Shown: positions 1-8,703, counted from the first letter of the stretch. The stretch: 64,000 nucleotides of DNA from Paracoccaceae bacterium (GCA_016744015.1 JADGFD010000002.1:124001-188000), one strand, 5' to 3'. The notes: generated by a model not told the origin, from the letters alone. Program-made: numbers and translations.

Positions 1-227
1 ATTGAGTCCATTATTGCGAGAGTTTGCCGTCGAGTGGCCACTATGCCTTCCATGTTGAGGCTTGAAGTGACTCGGTCGGGCAAAAACGCCATTTTTATTC
101 TATTTTTTACATCATCTGACAAAGGCCTCAATTTGTTGAATTCTTTAATTTCCAGATCCACTTGATCTAACAATTGTTCTGTGTCTTGACGCAATTTAAT
201 TCTAGTTGGCGTTCCAAATTCAATCAT
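1..227 (-). CDS. Fic/DOC-like protein, N-terminal part (truncated by window edge)
   Basis: Reading the minus strand from an ATG at 227 to 225 gives an open frame of 75 codons that runs off the window start, beginning MIEFGTPTRIKLRQ. Near the end of the visible part it reads TSSLNMEGIVATRRQTLAIM, which resembles the SSxIEG segment found in the N-terminal part of many Fic proteins. Fic enzymes usually transfer AMP or a related group to target proteins; the catalytic HxFx(D/E)GNGR motif would lie outside the window, so catalysis cannot be judged. The gene points away from rpmC, where the S10/spc ribosomal cluster would normally continue into rplP. It is AT-richer than the ribosomal genes. The call rests on one motif and is tentative. 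Confidence 0.42.
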   Translation of the reverse strand, partial: MIEFGTPTRIKLRQDTEQLLDQVDLEIKEFNKLRPLSDDVKNRIKMAFLPDRVTSSLNMEGIVATRRQTLAIMDS

Positions 228-463
228 TTTGTATGTCTAGCTCCGGAAAGTTCGTTATTCTGACATCTTGCTACAGCAACGCTCTAGGTTGCAAGGCGCT
301 TTGTTTCGTATCTTATCCGACATTATAGCAACTTATCCCCCCAACATCCCCCCTTGCCAACCCCCCGAATCGAGCCTATAGAAGCGACTTCGAAGTCTGA
401 CTCCACTGGAATCGGGGTGACCTTTATGGGGCCTGCCAGTGATGTTGAAAAAAGGAATAGGCA
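228..463 (+). promoter_or_regulatory. intergenic leader before the ribosomal cluster
   Basis: No gene is seen here. The stretch separates the divergent Fic-like gene from rpmC and probably holds promoters for both. Three runs of six C lie at 337-342, 348-353 and 361-366. A perfect 12-bp palindrome, GACTTCGAAGTC, lies at 386-397. No clear -35/-10 pair could be fixed by eye. Confidence 0.35.
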
Positions 464-667
464 ATGAACGCCACTGATTTACGGGCTAAGACGCCTGATG
501 AGCTTAAATCCGAGCTCGAAACGTTGAAGAAAGAATCCTTCAACCTGCGTTTTCAGGGGGCCACTGGCCAGCTGGAAAACACTTCGCGTATGCGCACGGT
601 TCGCCGCGCCGCTGCCCGCGTTAAAACCATTTTGAACGAAAAGGCCGCGCAAGCGGCTGCTGAATAG
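464..667 (+). CDS. rpmC: 50S ribosomal protein L29
   Basis: A 67-residue protein of normal length for uL29. It begins [18 protein letters not shown] and contains the typical [11 protein letters not shown] helix and the [14 protein letters not shown] segment. L29 sits at the peptide exit tunnel rim on the large subunit. It is the first ribosomal gene visible; rplP, the usual upstream neighbour, is not next to it here because a Fic-like gene lies upstream on the other strand. rpsQ follows after 9 bases in the same operon. The sequence is unremarkable and the identity is secure. Confidence 0.95.
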   Translation: MNATDLRAKTPDELKSELETLKKESFNLRFQGATGQLENTSRMRTVRRAAARVKTILNEKAAQAAAE

Positions 668-676
668 GAGCATATC

Positions 677-907
677 ATGCCAAAGCGTATTTTGCAGGGC
701 ACTGTGACCTCCACAGCTAACACTCAAACGGTAACCGTTGCTGTTGAGCGCCGCTTTTTGCACCCGATGTACAAAAAGCCTATCCGCTCAACCAAGAAGT
801 ACCGGGCTCATGATGAGGCCGAGACATTCAATGTTGGTGACAAAATTCGCATCGTCGAATGCGCGCCAATATCGAAGACCAAACGCTGGACCGTGCTAGC
901 TGACTAG
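677..907 (+). CDS. rpsQ: 30S ribosomal protein S17
   Basis: A 76-residue uS17 protein beginning [12 protein letters not shown]. It shows the family's KxxVTVxVERRFxHPxYKK core and the conserved segment [17 protein letters not shown] near the end. S17 is a primary 16S rRNA-binding protein of the small subunit. The start follows an AGGAG-type site in the spacer after rpmC. Gene order rpmC-rpsQ-rplN is that of the standard S10/spc region. Confidence 0.96.
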   Translation: MPKRILQGTVTSTANTQTVTVAVERRFLHPMYKKPIRSTKKYRAHDEAETFNVGDKIRIVECAPISKTKRWTVLAD

Positions 908-971
908 CACACCAGTTTAATCGAAACCGTGGGGCCAAAACTGCAAGGTTCTACAGGTCGGGAGTAAAAAT

Positions 972-1340
972 ATGATCCAGATGCAGACAAACCTTGAGGT
1001 AGCTGACAACAGCGGCGCACGCCGTGTTCAGTGTATCAAGGTTCTGGGTGGCTCGAAGCGTCGTTACGCTTCTGTCGGCGACATTATTGTCGTATCGGTA
1101 AAAGAGGCCATCCCACGCGGCCGCGTGAAGAAGGGCGATGTGCGTAAAGCCGTTGTCGTTCGTACTAAAAAAGCGATCCAGCGCCCTGACGGCACGGCGA
1201 TCCAGTTTGACGGCAACGCTGCCGTAATTCTGAACACAGCGGGCGAGCCTATGGGCACCCGTATTTTTGGCCCCGTGTGCCGTGAGCTTCGTGGTAAGAA
1301 CTTCATGAAGATCATTTCACTTGCGCCGGAGGTGCTGTAA
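972..1340 (+). CDS. rplN: 50S ribosomal protein L14
   Basis: A 122-residue uL14, exactly the usual length. It begins [20 protein letters not shown], a hallmark of the family, and ends with the [12 protein letters not shown] tail. L14 lies at the subunit interface and helps form intersubunit bridges. A 64-base spacer separates it from rpsQ, longer than the other gaps in the cluster; a GGGAG site precedes the ATG. rplX starts one base after the stop codon. Confidence 0.97.
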   Translation: MIQMQTNLEVADNSGARRVQCIKVLGGSKRRYASVGDIIVVSVKEAIPRGRVKKGDVRKAVVVRTKKAIQRPDGTAIQFDGNAAVILNTAGEPMGTRIFGPVCRELRGKNFMKIISLAPEVL

Positions 1341-1341
1341 A

Positions 1342-1656
1342 ATGGCTGCTAAACTTCGTAAAGGTGACAAGGTCATCGTGCTGGCTGGCAAAGATAAAGG
1401 CAAAGAGGGTGAGATCACCCAAATGCTGACATCTGCCGGTAAAGCGCTGGTTTCCGGTGTAAACACCGTGATCCGCCACACAAAGCAAAGCCAAACAAGC
1501 CAGGGTGGCCGCGTGCCACAGGAAGCCCCCATTCAGCTTTCTAACCTTGCGCTGGTAGACCCTAAAGATGGCGGCGCTACACGCGTTGGCTTCAAAGAGG
1601 TTGACGGCAAAAAAGTTCGTTTCGCTAAAAAATCGGGGGAAGTTATCAATGGCTGA
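1342..1656 (+). CDS. rplX: 50S ribosomal protein L24
   Basis: A 104-residue uL24 beginning [20 protein letters not shown], the KOW motif expected at the N-terminus. The frame is open further upstream, but the ATG at 1342 sits just after the rplN stop, with the GGAGGT ribosome-binding site inside the end of rplN, and gives the family's normal N-terminus. L24 is an assembly initiator binding 23S rRNA domain I. The 3' end overlaps the start of rplE by 8 bases, suggesting translational coupling. Confidence 0.96.
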   Translation: MAAKLRKGDKVIVLAGKDKGKEGEITQMLTSAGKALVSGVNTVIRHTKQSQTSQGGRVPQEAPIQLSNLALVDPKDGGATRVGFKEVDGKKVRFAKKSGEVING

Positions 1657-2200
1657 TTATACACCTCGCTACAAAGCTCTTTACGCTGACAGCATTCGTG
1701 CTGAAATGAAAAAAGAGTTTGCGTATAAAAACGACATGATGATCCCTAAGCTCGAGAAAATCGTGCTGAACATGGGGGTTGGTGAAGCGGTTGCCGATAG
1801 CAAAAAGATTCGTTCGGCTGTTGCCGATATGGGCTTGATTGCGGGCCAGCAGCCGGTTATCAACAAAGCGCGCAACTCCATCGCGGGTTTCAAGGTTCGC
1901 GAAGACATGCCTTTGGGCTGTAAAGTGACCCTGCGCGGCGACCGTATGTTCGAATTCTTGGACCGCTTGACCACCGTGGCCATGCCACGTATCCGCGACT
2001 TTCGCGGCAGCAACCCCAAGAGCTTTGACGGCCGTGGCAACTACGCCATGGGCTTGAAAGAGCACATCGTATTCCCTGAGATCGACTTTGATAAAGTTGA
2101 TGTTATGTGGGGTATGGATATCATCATTTGCACCACCGCAAATTCTGACGATGAAGCACGCGTATTGTTGAAGCATTTCAACATACCGTTCACCGAATAG
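1649..2200 (+). CDS. rplE: 50S ribosomal protein L5
   Basis: A 183-residue uL5 beginning [20 protein letters not shown]. Conserved segments include [30 protein letters not shown] and [21 protein letters not shown]5 binds 5S rRNA in the central protuberance. The frame extends upstream into rplX, but the ATG at 1649 gives the family N-terminus and places a GGGGGAAG purine-rich site just before it. It overlaps rplX by 8 bases; rpsN follows after a 14-base gap. Confidence 0.97.
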   Translation: MADYTPRYKALYADSIRAEMKKEFAYKNDMMIPKLEKIVLNMGVGEAVADSKKIRSAVADMGLIAGQQPVINKARNSIAGFKVREDMPLGCKVTLRGDRMFEFLDRLTTVAMPRIRDFRGSNPKSFDGRGNYAMGLKEHIVFPEIDFDKVDVMWGMDIIICTTANSDDEARVLLKHFNIPFTE

Positions 2201-2214
2201 CGGGAGGAGAGACA

Positions 2215-2520
2215 ATGGCAAAAACATCAATGGTCCAGCGTCAACTAAAGCGCGAGCGTCTTGTAGCAAAGTTTGCTGCTAAACGCGCCGAGCTTAAAGA
2301 GACGTCCCGGAACCTCGACCTGCCAATGGAAGACCGCTTTAAAGCGGTTCTTGCACTGGCTAAACTTCCACGTGATAGCTCGGCTACACGCTTGCATAAC
2401 CGCTGTGAAATCAGCGGCCGGCCAAAGGCCTATTACCGCAAGCTGCGTATGTCGCGTATCGCACTCCGTGATCTGGCCTCTAAGGGCGAGATTCCGGGCA
2501 TGGTTAAATCTAGCTGGTAA
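2215..2520 (+). CDS. rpsN: 30S ribosomal protein S14
   Basis: A 101-residue uS14 of the long, zinc-free type: it lacks the two CxxC pairs of the short zinc-ribbon form. It begins [20 protein letters not shown] and ends with the family signature [16 protein letters not shown] followed by [12 protein letters not shown]14 is a late-assembling protein of the 30S head. A GGGAGGAGAG site precedes the ATG. Gene order rplE-rpsN-rpsH is the standard spc arrangement. Confidence 0.97.
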   Translation: MAKTSMVQRQLKRERLVAKFAAKRAELKETSRNLDLPMEDRFKAVLALAKLPRDSSATRLHNRCEISGRPKAYYRKLRMSRIALRDLASKGEIPGMVKSSW

Positions 2521-2533
2521 GGGAGGCTGAACA

Positions 2534-2932
2534 ATGAATTTGAATGATCCGTTGGGCGATATGCTCACCCGTATCCGTAATGCTCAGATGCGTAACAAAT
2601 CCACCTGCAAAACCCCGGCTTCCAAGCTGCGCGGTTGGGTGCTCGATGTGCTGGAATCCGAAGGTTACATTCGCGGCTACGAAGCCGGAATGGACTCCGA
2701 AGGCAAGCCAGAGATCGAAATTTCGTTGAAGTATTTCGACGGCGAACCCGTAATTAAGGAGCTGAAACGTGTTTCTACTCCGGGTCGTCGCGTTTACTCT
2801 AACGTAAATGGTATTCCACAGGTTCGTCAGGGCCTCGGGATCGCGATTGTATCCACGTCGAAAGGCGTTATGTCTGATGCACAGGCTCGTACCGACAATG
2901 TCGGCGGCGAAGTCCTTTGCACAGTATTTTAG
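2534..2932 (+). CDS. rpsH: 30S ribosomal protein S8
   Basis: A 132-residue uS8 beginning [20 protein letters not shown], the expected N-terminus. The C-terminal signature [14 protein letters not shown] is followed by [10 protein letters not shown]8 binds the central domain of 16S rRNA and in E. coli also represses the spc operon; whether this holds here cannot be seen. A GGGAGG ribosome-binding site lies just upstream and rplF follows after 9 bases. Confidence 0.97.
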   Translation: MNLNDPLGDMLTRIRNAQMRNKSTCKTPASKLRGWVLDVLESEGYIRGYEAGMDSEGKPEIEISLKYFDGEPVIKELKRVSTPGRRVYSNVNGIPQVRQGLGIAIVSTSKGVMSDAQARTDNVGGEVLCTVF

Positions 2933-2941
2933 GAGGTTTTC

Positions 2942-3475
2942 ATGTCCAGAATTGGTAAAAAACCTGTTGAAATGCCTGCAGGCGTATCGGCCACAGTTTC
3001 GGGGCAAGCGATTGAAGTTAAGGGGCCAAACGGCACCCGCGGCTTTAAAGCGACCGATGATGTGGACATCAAGGTAGACGGCAACGTTATCACTGTTACG
3101 CCGCGCGGCAATTCCAAGCGTGCGCGTCAGCAGTGGGGCATGAGCCGCACCCAGATCGCCAACTTGGTGCAGGGTGTAACCGGTGGTTTCAAGAAAGAGC
3201 TTGAGATCAACGGTATTGGTTATCGTGCGGCCCTTCAGGGCAACGTGCTGAAGCTGAGCCTTGGTTACTCACATGACGTGCTATTTGACATCCCTGAAGG
3301 GGTGAAGATCACCTGCCCGAAAAACACCGAAGTGGTGGTTGAAGGCGCTGATCAGCAGTTGGTTGGCCAAGTGGCTGCCAATATCCGCGAATGGCGTAAA
3401 CCCGAACCTTACAAAGGTAAAGGCATCAAGTATAAAGATGAATTTATCTTCCGTAAGGAAGGCAAGAAGAAATAG
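2942..3475 (+). CDS. rplF: 50S ribosomal protein L6
   Basis: A 177-residue uL6 beginning [16 protein letters not shown]. The two-domain L6 fold is indicated by the VKGPNGT region in the first half and by the C-terminal signature [16 protein letters not shown]6 lies near the GTPase-associated centre. An AGGAGG site at the end of rpsH gives strong coupling. rplR starts 10 bases after the stop. Confidence 0.97.
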   Translation: MSRIGKKPVEMPAGVSATVSGQAIEVKGPNGTRGFKATDDVDIKVDGNVITVTPRGNSKRARQQWGMSRTQIANLVQGVTGGFKKELEINGIGYRAALQGNVLKLSLGYSHDVLFDIPEGVKITCPKNTEVVVEGADQQLVGQVAANIREWRKPEPYKGKGIKYKDEFIFRKEGKKK

Positions 3476-3485
3476 GAGCGCGACA

Positions 3486-3845
3486 ATGGCAAGCACAAAA
3501 CGACAGTTGTTTCTGAAACGCCGCATGCGCGTTCGGAACAAATTGCGCAAGATGGCCAATGGCCGTCCGCGCCTCAGCGTTCACCGTTCAGGCAAAAACA
3601 TGTCTGTGCAAATCATCGACGATCTCAACGGCGTGACTTTGGCTGCGGCCTCTACGCTGGAGAAATCACTCGGTGTGGTGGGCAAAAACAATATCGAAGC
3701 ATCTACCAAAGTGGGCGTGGCAATTGCCGAGCGTGCTAAAAAGGCCGGTGTTGAAGATGTTTACTTTGATCGCGGAGGCTTCCTGTTTCACGGGAAAGTC
3801 AAGGCGCTCGCAGATGCTGCCCGTGAGGGCGGCCTGAAGTTCTAG
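3486..3845 (+). CDS. rplR: 50S ribosomal protein L18
   Basis: A 119-residue uL18 beginning [20 protein letters not shown], ending with [20 protein letters not shown] and EGGLKF, as expected for the family. L18 binds 5S rRNA together with L5 and L25. The frame is open upstream through rplF, but only the ATG at 3486 has a ribosome-binding site (AGGAGCG) and yields a normal L18 length. rpsE follows after 9 bases. Confidence 0.96.
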   Translation: MASTKRQLFLKRRMRVRNKLRKMANGRPRLSVHRSGKNMSVQIIDDLNGVTLAAASTLEKSLGVVGKNNIEASTKVGVAIAERAKKAGVEDVYFDRGGFLFHGKVKALADAAREGGLKF

Positions 3846-3854
3846 GAGAGCGAT

Positions 3855-4445
3855 ATGGCAAGAGAAGACAATAATCGCCGGGGTAAACGTCGCGATCGCG
3901 ATGAAACACCGGAATTTGCCGATCGCTTGGTAGCGATCAACCGCGTGTCGAAAACGGTAAAGGGCGGTAAGCGCTTCGGATTTGCGGCATTGGTGGTTGT
4001 AGGTGATCAGAAAGGCCGCGTGGGCTTTGGTAAAGGTAAAGCAAAAGAGGTTCCTGAAGCTATTCGGAAAGCCACTGAGCAAGCCAAGCGCCAAATGATC
4101 CGCGTGCCTCTGCGTGAGGGTCGGACCCTGCACCACGACATGTTTGGCCGCCACGGCGCCGGCAATGTAGTGATGCGGACAGCCCCTGCGGGTACTGGTA
4201 TTATTGCTGGTGGCCCAATGCGTGCGGTTTTTGAAATGCTGGGCTTGCAGGACGTGGTGGCAAAATCCATCGGTTCGCAAAACCCGTATAACATGATCCG
4301 CGCCACTATGGACGGCCTTTCAAAAATGGGTAGCCCGCGCAATGTTGCGCAGCGCCGTGGTAAGAAGGTCTCTGACATTCTGCCTGCCCGTGAAACCGCA
4401 ACGCCAGCCGCTTCGGAAGAAGCTGCTGCGCCTGCTGAAGCTTAG
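3855..4445 (+). CDS. rpsE: 30S ribosomal protein S5
   Basis: A 196-residue uS5 with an S5 double-stranded RNA-binding-like domain in the first half ([17 protein letters not shown], then [20 protein letters not shown]) and the C-terminal domain around [21 protein letters not shown]5 contributes to decoding accuracy and mRNA entry. The C-terminus ends in an alanine-, glutamate- and proline-rich tail, a common extra in alphaproteobacteria. rpmD follows after 11 bases. Confidence 0.96.
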   Translation: MAREDNNRRGKRRDRDETPEFADRLVAINRVSKTVKGGKRFGFAALVVVGDQKGRVGFGKGKAKEVPEAIRKATEQAKRQMIRVPLREGRTLHHDMFGRHGAGNVVMRTAPAGTGIIAGGPMRAVFEMLGLQDVVAKSIGSQNPYNMIRATMDGLSKMGSPRNVAQRRGKKVSDILPARETATPAASEEAAAPAEA

Positions 4446-4456
4446 GAGCATAAACA

Positions 4457-4645
4457 ATGGCAAAAACCATCGTTGTAAAGCAGATTGGCTCACCAATCCG
4501 CCGCCCAAAAGACCAGCTGGCTACGCTAAAAGGTTTGGGCCTCAACAAGATGCACAAAACCCGTGAGCTTGAAGACACCCCGTCAGTGCGCGGCATGGTC
4601 AACAAGATTTCACACATGGTTGTGATTGTTGAAGAGAAGGGCTAA
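4457..4645 (+). CDS. rpmD: 50S ribosomal protein L30
   Basis: A 62-residue uL30 beginning [20 protein letters not shown] and containing [20 protein letters not shown], the family signature. In most bacteria rplO follows immediately. Here rpmD is followed by a palindromic repeat, a strong terminator and a foreign-looking island, and rplO only resumes about 1.35 kb further on. Confidence 0.96.
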   Translation: MAKTIVVKQIGSPIRRPKDQLATLKGLGLNKMHKTRELEDTPSVRGMVNKISHMVVIVEEKG

Positions 4646-4653
4646 CGCCTTTT

Positions 4654-4686
4654 GGTGGGTGCAAGCACCCCACCCTACGAAATTGA
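4654..4686 (+). repeat. dispersed palindromic repeat, copy 1
   Basis: The element contains GGTGGGTGC, a 2-base spacer, then GCACCCCACC, followed by CTACGAAATTGA. Closely related copies follow rpoA (10653-10677) and aapP (20453-20487). Copies 1 and 3 both run directly into an intrinsic terminator of similar layout, so the repeat and terminator seem to be one composite element. Confidence 0.65.
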
Positions 4687-4687
4687 A

Positions 4688-4721
4688 AACGCCTCGAGGG
4701 AAACCTTGGGGCGTTTTTTTT
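4688..4721 (+). terminator. strong intrinsic terminator after rpmD
   Basis: Arms 4688-4699 and 4704-4715 form a 12-bp stem (10 Watson-Crick pairs and two G-T pairs) around a GAAA tetraloop, followed by an eight-T run at 4714-4721. It should stop most transcription from the ribosomal promoter before the abi island. Confidence 0.88.
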
Positions 4722-4722
4722 G

Positions 4723-4751
4723 TTGACCGCAAATTTGTGATTTCTTCTAAT
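4723..4751 (+). promoter_or_regulatory. predicted sigma-70-type promoter of the abi island
   Basis: TTGACC at 4723-4728 and TCTAAT at 4746-4751 are separated by exactly 17 bases and each match the consensus at five of six positions. Transcription would begin near 4758, so the RNA would start about 48 bases before the folded element at 4806-4850. It sits right after the rpmD terminator, so the island appears to have its own transcription unit. Confidence 0.65.
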
Positions 4752-4757
4752 ACGTTC

Positions 4758-4865
4758 TTACATATTGATTTGTTATCAGTTATGAGCTATATATATACCA
4801 ACAACACCCCCCAGGCTTCTAGTCGAAAGACAAGCTCAATACCGGGGGGTTACTTGTTTTTAGGA
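4758..4865 (+). ncRNA. candidate structured RNA upstream of the HEPN gene
   Basis: The core fold is at 4806-4850. An outer 7-bp stem pairs 4806-4812 (ACCCCCC) with 4844-4850 (GGGGGGT). An inner stem pairs 4814-4818 with 4832-4836, including one G-T pair. A 3-nt bulge at 4819-4821 leads to a GTC/GAC stem capped by a GAAA tetraloop at 4825-4828. A T-rich stretch near 4851-4861 could act as a weak terminator. AbiF-type HEPN proteins have, as I recall, been reported to be paired with structured RNAs encoded next to them; here the RNA role is an inference from fold and position. A leader attenuator is the main alternative. The 5' and 3' ends given are estimates. Confidence 0.5.
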
Positions 4866-4888
4866 TACTGTCTCTATAGTAATAGAGC

Positions 4889-5869
4889 ATGAGATTTGAA
4901 AAGCTTCCCACTTCAATTGATGATCAAATAACGCTTTTGCGCGAACGGGGCATGCATTTTCAAGATGAATTACATGCGAAGCGTTGCCTCGACTCCATTG
5001 GATATTATAGGTTGAGTGCTTACTGGCTTCCTTCAGAGCTAATTCCTGAAAATGGGGAAACGAGAAGCAAGAAATTTTGTGCCGGTACTAATTTCGATAC
5101 AATATTTGACCTTTACGTTTTTGATCGAAAGTTACGACTTCTGATTTTAGAAGCGATTGAGCGGATCGAAATTCATGTTCGCTCAAGATGGACCTATCAC
5201 ATGGCCCACAATTTTGGAGCTCACGCACATCTAAATTACAAATTGTTCACTGGTGGGTTAAATCATGCAGAACAGCTTGTAAGACTCGCGCGCTCAGTCG
5301 AAAGTTCAAAAGAAACATTCGTTTTGCATTATAAGAAGAAATATGACGACCCATTTTCGCCCCCTCTTTGGGTTGCCACTGAGCTCATGACTTTGGGCGA
5401 GCTTTCAAAATGGTTTAAGGCAACAAAAGCTAATTCGATTAAATCGAGAGTGGGGGCAGAGTTAGGTTTGCCCTCTAAGGAAATAGCTGAAGGTGTAATG
5501 GAATCGCTGTCGTATGTTCGAAATATCTGTGCTCATCACGGGAGGCTTTGGAACCGTAAACTCGTTAAGAGACCGCCATGGATACGGCGCTATAAGAATG
5601 ACTTGCAAATGGAGAGTGGGCAGCAGCGAAACCAACCCGAAAATACTATCTATAATATAATAGTTGTGATCCTTCATATTCTTGGCAAGCAAAACACAGA
5701 TTCGACATTTTCTGCCCGCCTGATTGAACTGCTTGAGGGAGAAGGCAGTAAAAGCATTTACCAGTCGATGGGGTTTCCACTTGATTGGCGTAGTCGGCCT
5801 GTGTTCCATCTTTCGTCTTCAATAATTGAAAGTGGGGTCCGTGTTGCTGATGGCGTTCATTTAGCTTGA
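4889..5869 (+). CDS. Abi_2 (AbiD/AbiF-like) HEPN protein
   Basis: A 326-residue protein of the Abi_2 abortive-infection family. The N-terminus follows the family pattern: SIDDQITLLRERGM, then LDSIGYYRLSAYWLP at about 35-49. The FDLYVFDRKLRLLILEAIER helix and RSRWTYH (98-104) follow. The HEPN ribonuclease motif Rx4H is present as RNICAH at 211-216 within YVRNICAHHGRLWNR. HEPN proteins of this type usually cleave RNA and can act as toxins in phage defence. A perfect inverted repeat, CTCTAT-agta-ATAGAG (4872-4887), abuts the ATG and no clear Shine-Dalgarno site is seen, so translation may be restrained. The gene is AT-richer than its ribosomal neighbours, indicating transfer. The active RNase role is inferred. 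Confidence 0.85.
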   Translation: MRFEKLPTSIDDQITLLRERGMHFQDELHAKRCLDSIGYYRLSAYWLPSELIPENGETRSKKFCAGTNFDTIFDLYVFDRKLRLLILEAIERIEIHVRSRWTYHMAHNFGAHAHLNYKLFTGGLNHAEQLVRLARSVESSKETFVLHYKKKYDDPFSPPLWVATELMTLGELSKWFKATKANSIKSRVGAELGLPSKEIAEGVMESLSYVRNICAHHGRLWNRKLVKRPPWIRRYKNDLQMESGQQRNQPENTIYNIIVVILHILGKQNTDSTFSARLIELLEGEGSKSIYQSMGFPLDWRSRPVFHLSSSIIESGVRVADGVHLA

Positions 5870-5993
5870 AACCATTACAACATACGTCTATACGCCCCAA
5901 GTGGAAATCAAAAACCCACAGAATCATATCAACGCCGTGTTGCTCTTGGGTTGACGCTCATCAGGGGACTTCCGGCAAATTAGGAGAAGCGTC
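5870..5993 (+). promoter_or_regulatory. spacer carrying a likely restart promoter for rplO
   Basis: Because the rpmD terminator cuts the operon, rplO-secY-adk need read-through or a new promoter here. A TTGACG hexamer lies about 45 bases before the rplO ATG, but no convincing -10 partner at 17 bases was found. AGGAGAAG just before the ATG is the ribosome-binding site. Confidence 0.3.
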
Positions 5994-6449
5994 ATGAAAT
6001 TGCATGAATTGCACGATAACGAAGGTGCGACCAAATCCAAGAAGCGCAAAGCGCGTGGCCCGGGTTCGGGCAAGGGTAAAATGGCTGGCCGTGGTATCAA
6101 GGGTCAGAAGTCTCGCTCGGGTGTGGCGATTAATGGCTACGAGGGTGGCCAAATGCCACTTTACCAACGCCTGCCAAAGCGCGGCTTTAACATGCGCAAC
6201 CCTAACAAATATGCGGTTGTAAACTTCCTCGTGCTGCAAAAATTCATTGATGCTGGCAAGATCGACGCAAAAAAGCCGATCACTGAAGATGTAATGCTTG
6301 AGTGTGGCCTTGTGCGCCGCAAGCAGCAAGGCGTGCGCCTTTTGGCTAAAGGTGAGCTGACCTCCAAGATCGACATCACTGTGACCGGCGCTTCTAAAGG
6401 CGCGGTTGAGGCTGTTGAAAAAGCGGGCGGCAAAGTAACTGTTGCGTAA
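5994..6449 (+). CDS. rplO: 50S ribosomal protein L15
   Basis: A 151-residue uL15 beginning [20 protein letters not shown], with the glycine- and basic-rich [18 protein letters not shown] loop and the [17 protein letters not shown] segment. L15 joins large-subunit assembly late. It normally directly follows rpmD; here it is displaced by the abi island. secY follows after 120 bases. Confidence 0.97.
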   Translation: MKLHELHDNEGATKSKKRKARGPGSGKGKMAGRGIKGQKSRSGVAINGYEGGQMPLYQRLPKRGFNMRNPNKYAVVNFLVLQKFIDAGKIDAKKPITEDVMLECGLVRRKQQGVRLLAKGELTSKIDITVTGASKGAVEAVEKAGGKVTVA

Positions 6450-6514
6450 TTTGCGGGTTTCGACCTTGCGAATACGGGGCTAGCGCCTTACATCAGTAGA
6501 CAAGATTAATTTGT

Positions 6515-6547
6515 GCCGCCTTGAGCCGATAATCGGAGCAGGGCGGC
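6515..6547 (+). promoter_or_regulatory. two-step hairpin in the secY leader
   Basis: GCCGCC (6515-6520) pairs with GGCGGC (6542-6547), enclosing a second stem CCGAT (6526-6530) with ATCGG (6532-6536). The structure lies 23 bases before the secY ATG. It has no T run, so a leader element or processing site is more likely than a terminator. Confidence 0.35.
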
Positions 6548-6569
6548 GCTTTCAGTTAAGGGGCCGCGT

Positions 6570-7925
6570 ATGGCATCTGCAGCAGAACAAATGGCATCGA
6601 ATATGAGCTGGGGCAGCTTTGGCAAAGCTAAAGAGCTTCGCCAGCGTATATTCTTCGCAATCGGGCTTTTGATCGTTTATCGCGTGGGCACCTATGTGCC
6701 CATTCCGGGGATTGACAGCGCGCAGCTTGCCGCGTTTTTTGAAAACCAGCAGGGCGGCATTGGCGGCATATTGAATATGTTCACCGGTGGGGCGATCAGC
6801 CGGATGGCCATTTTTACCCTCGGGATTATGCCTTATATTTCGGCGTCGATCATCGTGCAGCTGCTCACGTCTATGGTGCCCTCGCTAGAGGCGCTTAAGA
6901 AAGACGGCGAGCAGGGCCGCAAAAAGATCAACCAATACACGCGCTACGGCACAGTGGCGCTGGCGTTTGCCCAGTCTTACGGCATTGCCGTGGGGCTTGA
7001 AGGGCAGGGGCTGGCCACAGAGGCCGGCATGTTCTTCCGCGCCTCTACTGTCATTACGCTTGTTGGCGGCACTATGTTCTTGATGTGGCTCGGGGAGCAG
7101 ATTACCTCTCGCGGCATTGGCAACGGCATTTCGCTGATTATCTTTGTGGGCATTGTTGCGGGGCTGCCTGCGGCCACAGCGCAATTCTTTGAAGCGGGCC
7201 GCACGGGCACGATTTCAACCGCGCTGGTTCTGGGCGTGATCGTTATGGTCTTTGTGGTGCTGGGGCTGGTGGTATTTGTGGAGCGGGCGTTGCGTAAGAT
7301 CCACATCCAATACCCCAAGCGCCAAGTGGGCATGAAGATGTATGGCGGCGAAAGCTCGCACCTGCCGGTTAAGCTCAACCCCGCTGGCGTGATCCCTGCG
7401 ATCTTTGCCTCGTCGCTTCTGCTGTTGCCTACGACGATCACGGCGTTTTCTGATCCGAATGCCACTGGCATTATGGCGACGATCGCGGCCTATATGGGCC
7501 GTGGTCAGGCGCTTTATTTGCTGCTGACCGCCGCTTTGGTTATTTTCTTTGCGTACTTCTACACCCATAACGTGGCGTTTAAGGTCGATGACGTGGCGGA
7601 TAACCTCAAAAAGCAAGGTGGCTTTGTGCCGGGCATTCGCCCCGGGGCTAAAACAGCTGACTATCTTGAATACGTGATGAACCGCCTTTTGGTGCTGGGT
7701 GGCATATATCTTGCTGCCGTTGTGCTGCTGCCTGAACTGCTGATCGCCAATACCAGCATTCCGTTTTACTTCGGCGGCACGTCGGTTTTGATTGTGGTTT
7801 CGGTAACAATGGATACAATCAACCAAGTTCAGTCTCATATGATGGCCCAACAATATGAGAGCCTGATTGAGAAATCTAAAATGCGGGGTAAAAACCGCAG
7901 CAAAGCGCGGAGACGTCGTAAATGA
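6570..7925 (+). CDS. secY: Sec translocon channel subunit SecY
   Basis: A 451-residue inner-membrane protein with the family's ten hydrophobic segments. It shows the N-terminal [20 protein letters not shown], the plug-side PIPGID motif, [15 protein letters not shown], and the cytoplasmic loop with [12 protein letters not shown] that contacts ribosome and SecA. The basic tail [17 protein letters not shown] is typical of alphaproteobacteria. SecY with SecE and SecG forms the export channel. It overlaps adk by 4 bases (ATGA), so both are translated from one message. Confidence 0.97.
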   Translation: MASAAEQMASNMSWGSFGKAKELRQRIFFAIGLLIVYRVGTYVPIPGIDSAQLAAFFENQQGGIGGILNMFTGGAISRMAIFTLGIMPYISASIIVQLLTSMVPSLEALKKDGEQGRKKINQYTRYGTVALAFAQSYGIAVGLEGQGLATEAGMFFRASTVITLVGGTMFLMWLGEQITSRGIGNGISLIIFVGIVAGLPAATAQFFEAGRTGTISTALVLGVIVMVFVVLGLVVFVERALRKIHIQYPKRQVGMKMYGGESSHLPVKLNPAGVIPAIFASSLLLLPTTITAFSDPNATGIMATIAAYMGRGQALYLLLTAALVIFFAYFYTHNVAFKVDDVADNLKKQGGFVPGIRPGAKTADYLEYVMNRLLVLGGIYLAAVVLLPELLIANTSIPFYFGGTSVLIVVSVTMDTINQVQSHMMAQQYESLIEKSKMRGKNRSKARRRRK

Positions 7926-8569
7926 ACATAATCCTGCTTGGGCCGCCTGGAGCGGGTAAGGGAACGCAAGCGCATCGGCTGGTCGCTGAGCGCGGCATGG
8001 TGCAGCTTTCAACCGGTGATATGCTGCGCGCGGCCCGCACCTCTGGCACCGAAATGGGCAAGCAAGTGGCGGCCGTAATGGATGCCGGTAAGCTGGTAAC
8101 CGATGAAATAGTCATTGGCTTGATCGCCGAGCAGCTTGATAGCGCCACCGACGCAGGATTTATTTTTGACGGCTTCCCCCGCACTTTGGCGCAAGCTGAT
8201 GCCTTGGGGGAATTGCTGGAAAGCAAGGGCCAAAACCTCGATACTGTGGTTGAAATGCAGGTGGATGATGAGGCGCTTGTGTCACGCATCACCGGCCGCT
8301 TTACCTGCGGGGAATGTGGCGAGGGTTACCACGACACCTTCAAAACGCCAGCCATAGAAAACGTTTGTGACAATTGTGGAAGCAAAGACAGCTTTAAGCG
8401 CCGTGCCGATGACAACGAAGAAGCGCTGCGCACGCGATTGATGGCTTACTACAAAGATACCTCTCCGCTGATTGGCTATTACTATGCCAAGGGTATGCTT
8501 GAGCGCGTTGATGGTTTAGGTGGGATTGAAGAGGTTGCGGGCCGCATTTCCGGCGCACTTGATGGTTGA
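7922..8569 (+). CDS. adk: adenylate kinase
   Basis: A 215-residue long-form adenylate kinase, which interconverts ATP plus AMP and two ADP in the cytoplasm. The P-loop GPPGAGKGT is at 7-15, the AMP-binding STGDMLRAA follows, and FDGFPRT is present. The LID domain carries four cysteines in two CxxC pairs (CGEC and CDNC), so it is the zinc-binding LID type. The start overlaps the secY stop, as in most alphaproteobacterial spc operons. Confidence 0.97.
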   Translation: MNIILLGPPGAGKGTQAHRLVAERGMVQLSTGDMLRAARTSGTEMGKQVAAVMDAGKLVTDEIVIGLIAEQLDSATDAGFIFDGFPRTLAQADALGELLESKGQNLDTVVEMQVDDEALVSRITGRFTCGECGEGYHDTFKTPAIENVCDNCGSKDSFKRRADDNEEALRTRLMAYYKDTSPLIGYYYAKGMLERVDGLGGIEEVAGRISGALDG

Positions 8570-8672
8570 TCATTTGAGGGCTTGACGGTGGCAGCTTCTT
8601 GCCTATAATCCGCGCTCTCTTGGTCGCTTATGCCTGATTTTCGAATCAGTTCTGATAAGCTGAAAAAGAGTT

Positions 8673-8703
8673 AACCCACCACCAATATGGCGGTGGGTTT
8701 TGG
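8673..8703 (+). terminator. hairpin between adk and rpsM
   Basis: AACCCACC (8673-8680) pairs with GGTGGGTT (8692-8699), with two further C-G pairs inside past one mismatch. The T stretch after it is short and broken by GG, so it may terminate only in part or act as an rpsM leader structure. Confidence 0.5.

Noticed and set aside
4872-4887. CTCTAT/ATAGAG next to the abi ATG as a terminator
   Set aside because: It is AT-rich with no T run and directly abuts the start codon, so a translation-controlling hairpin is more likely.
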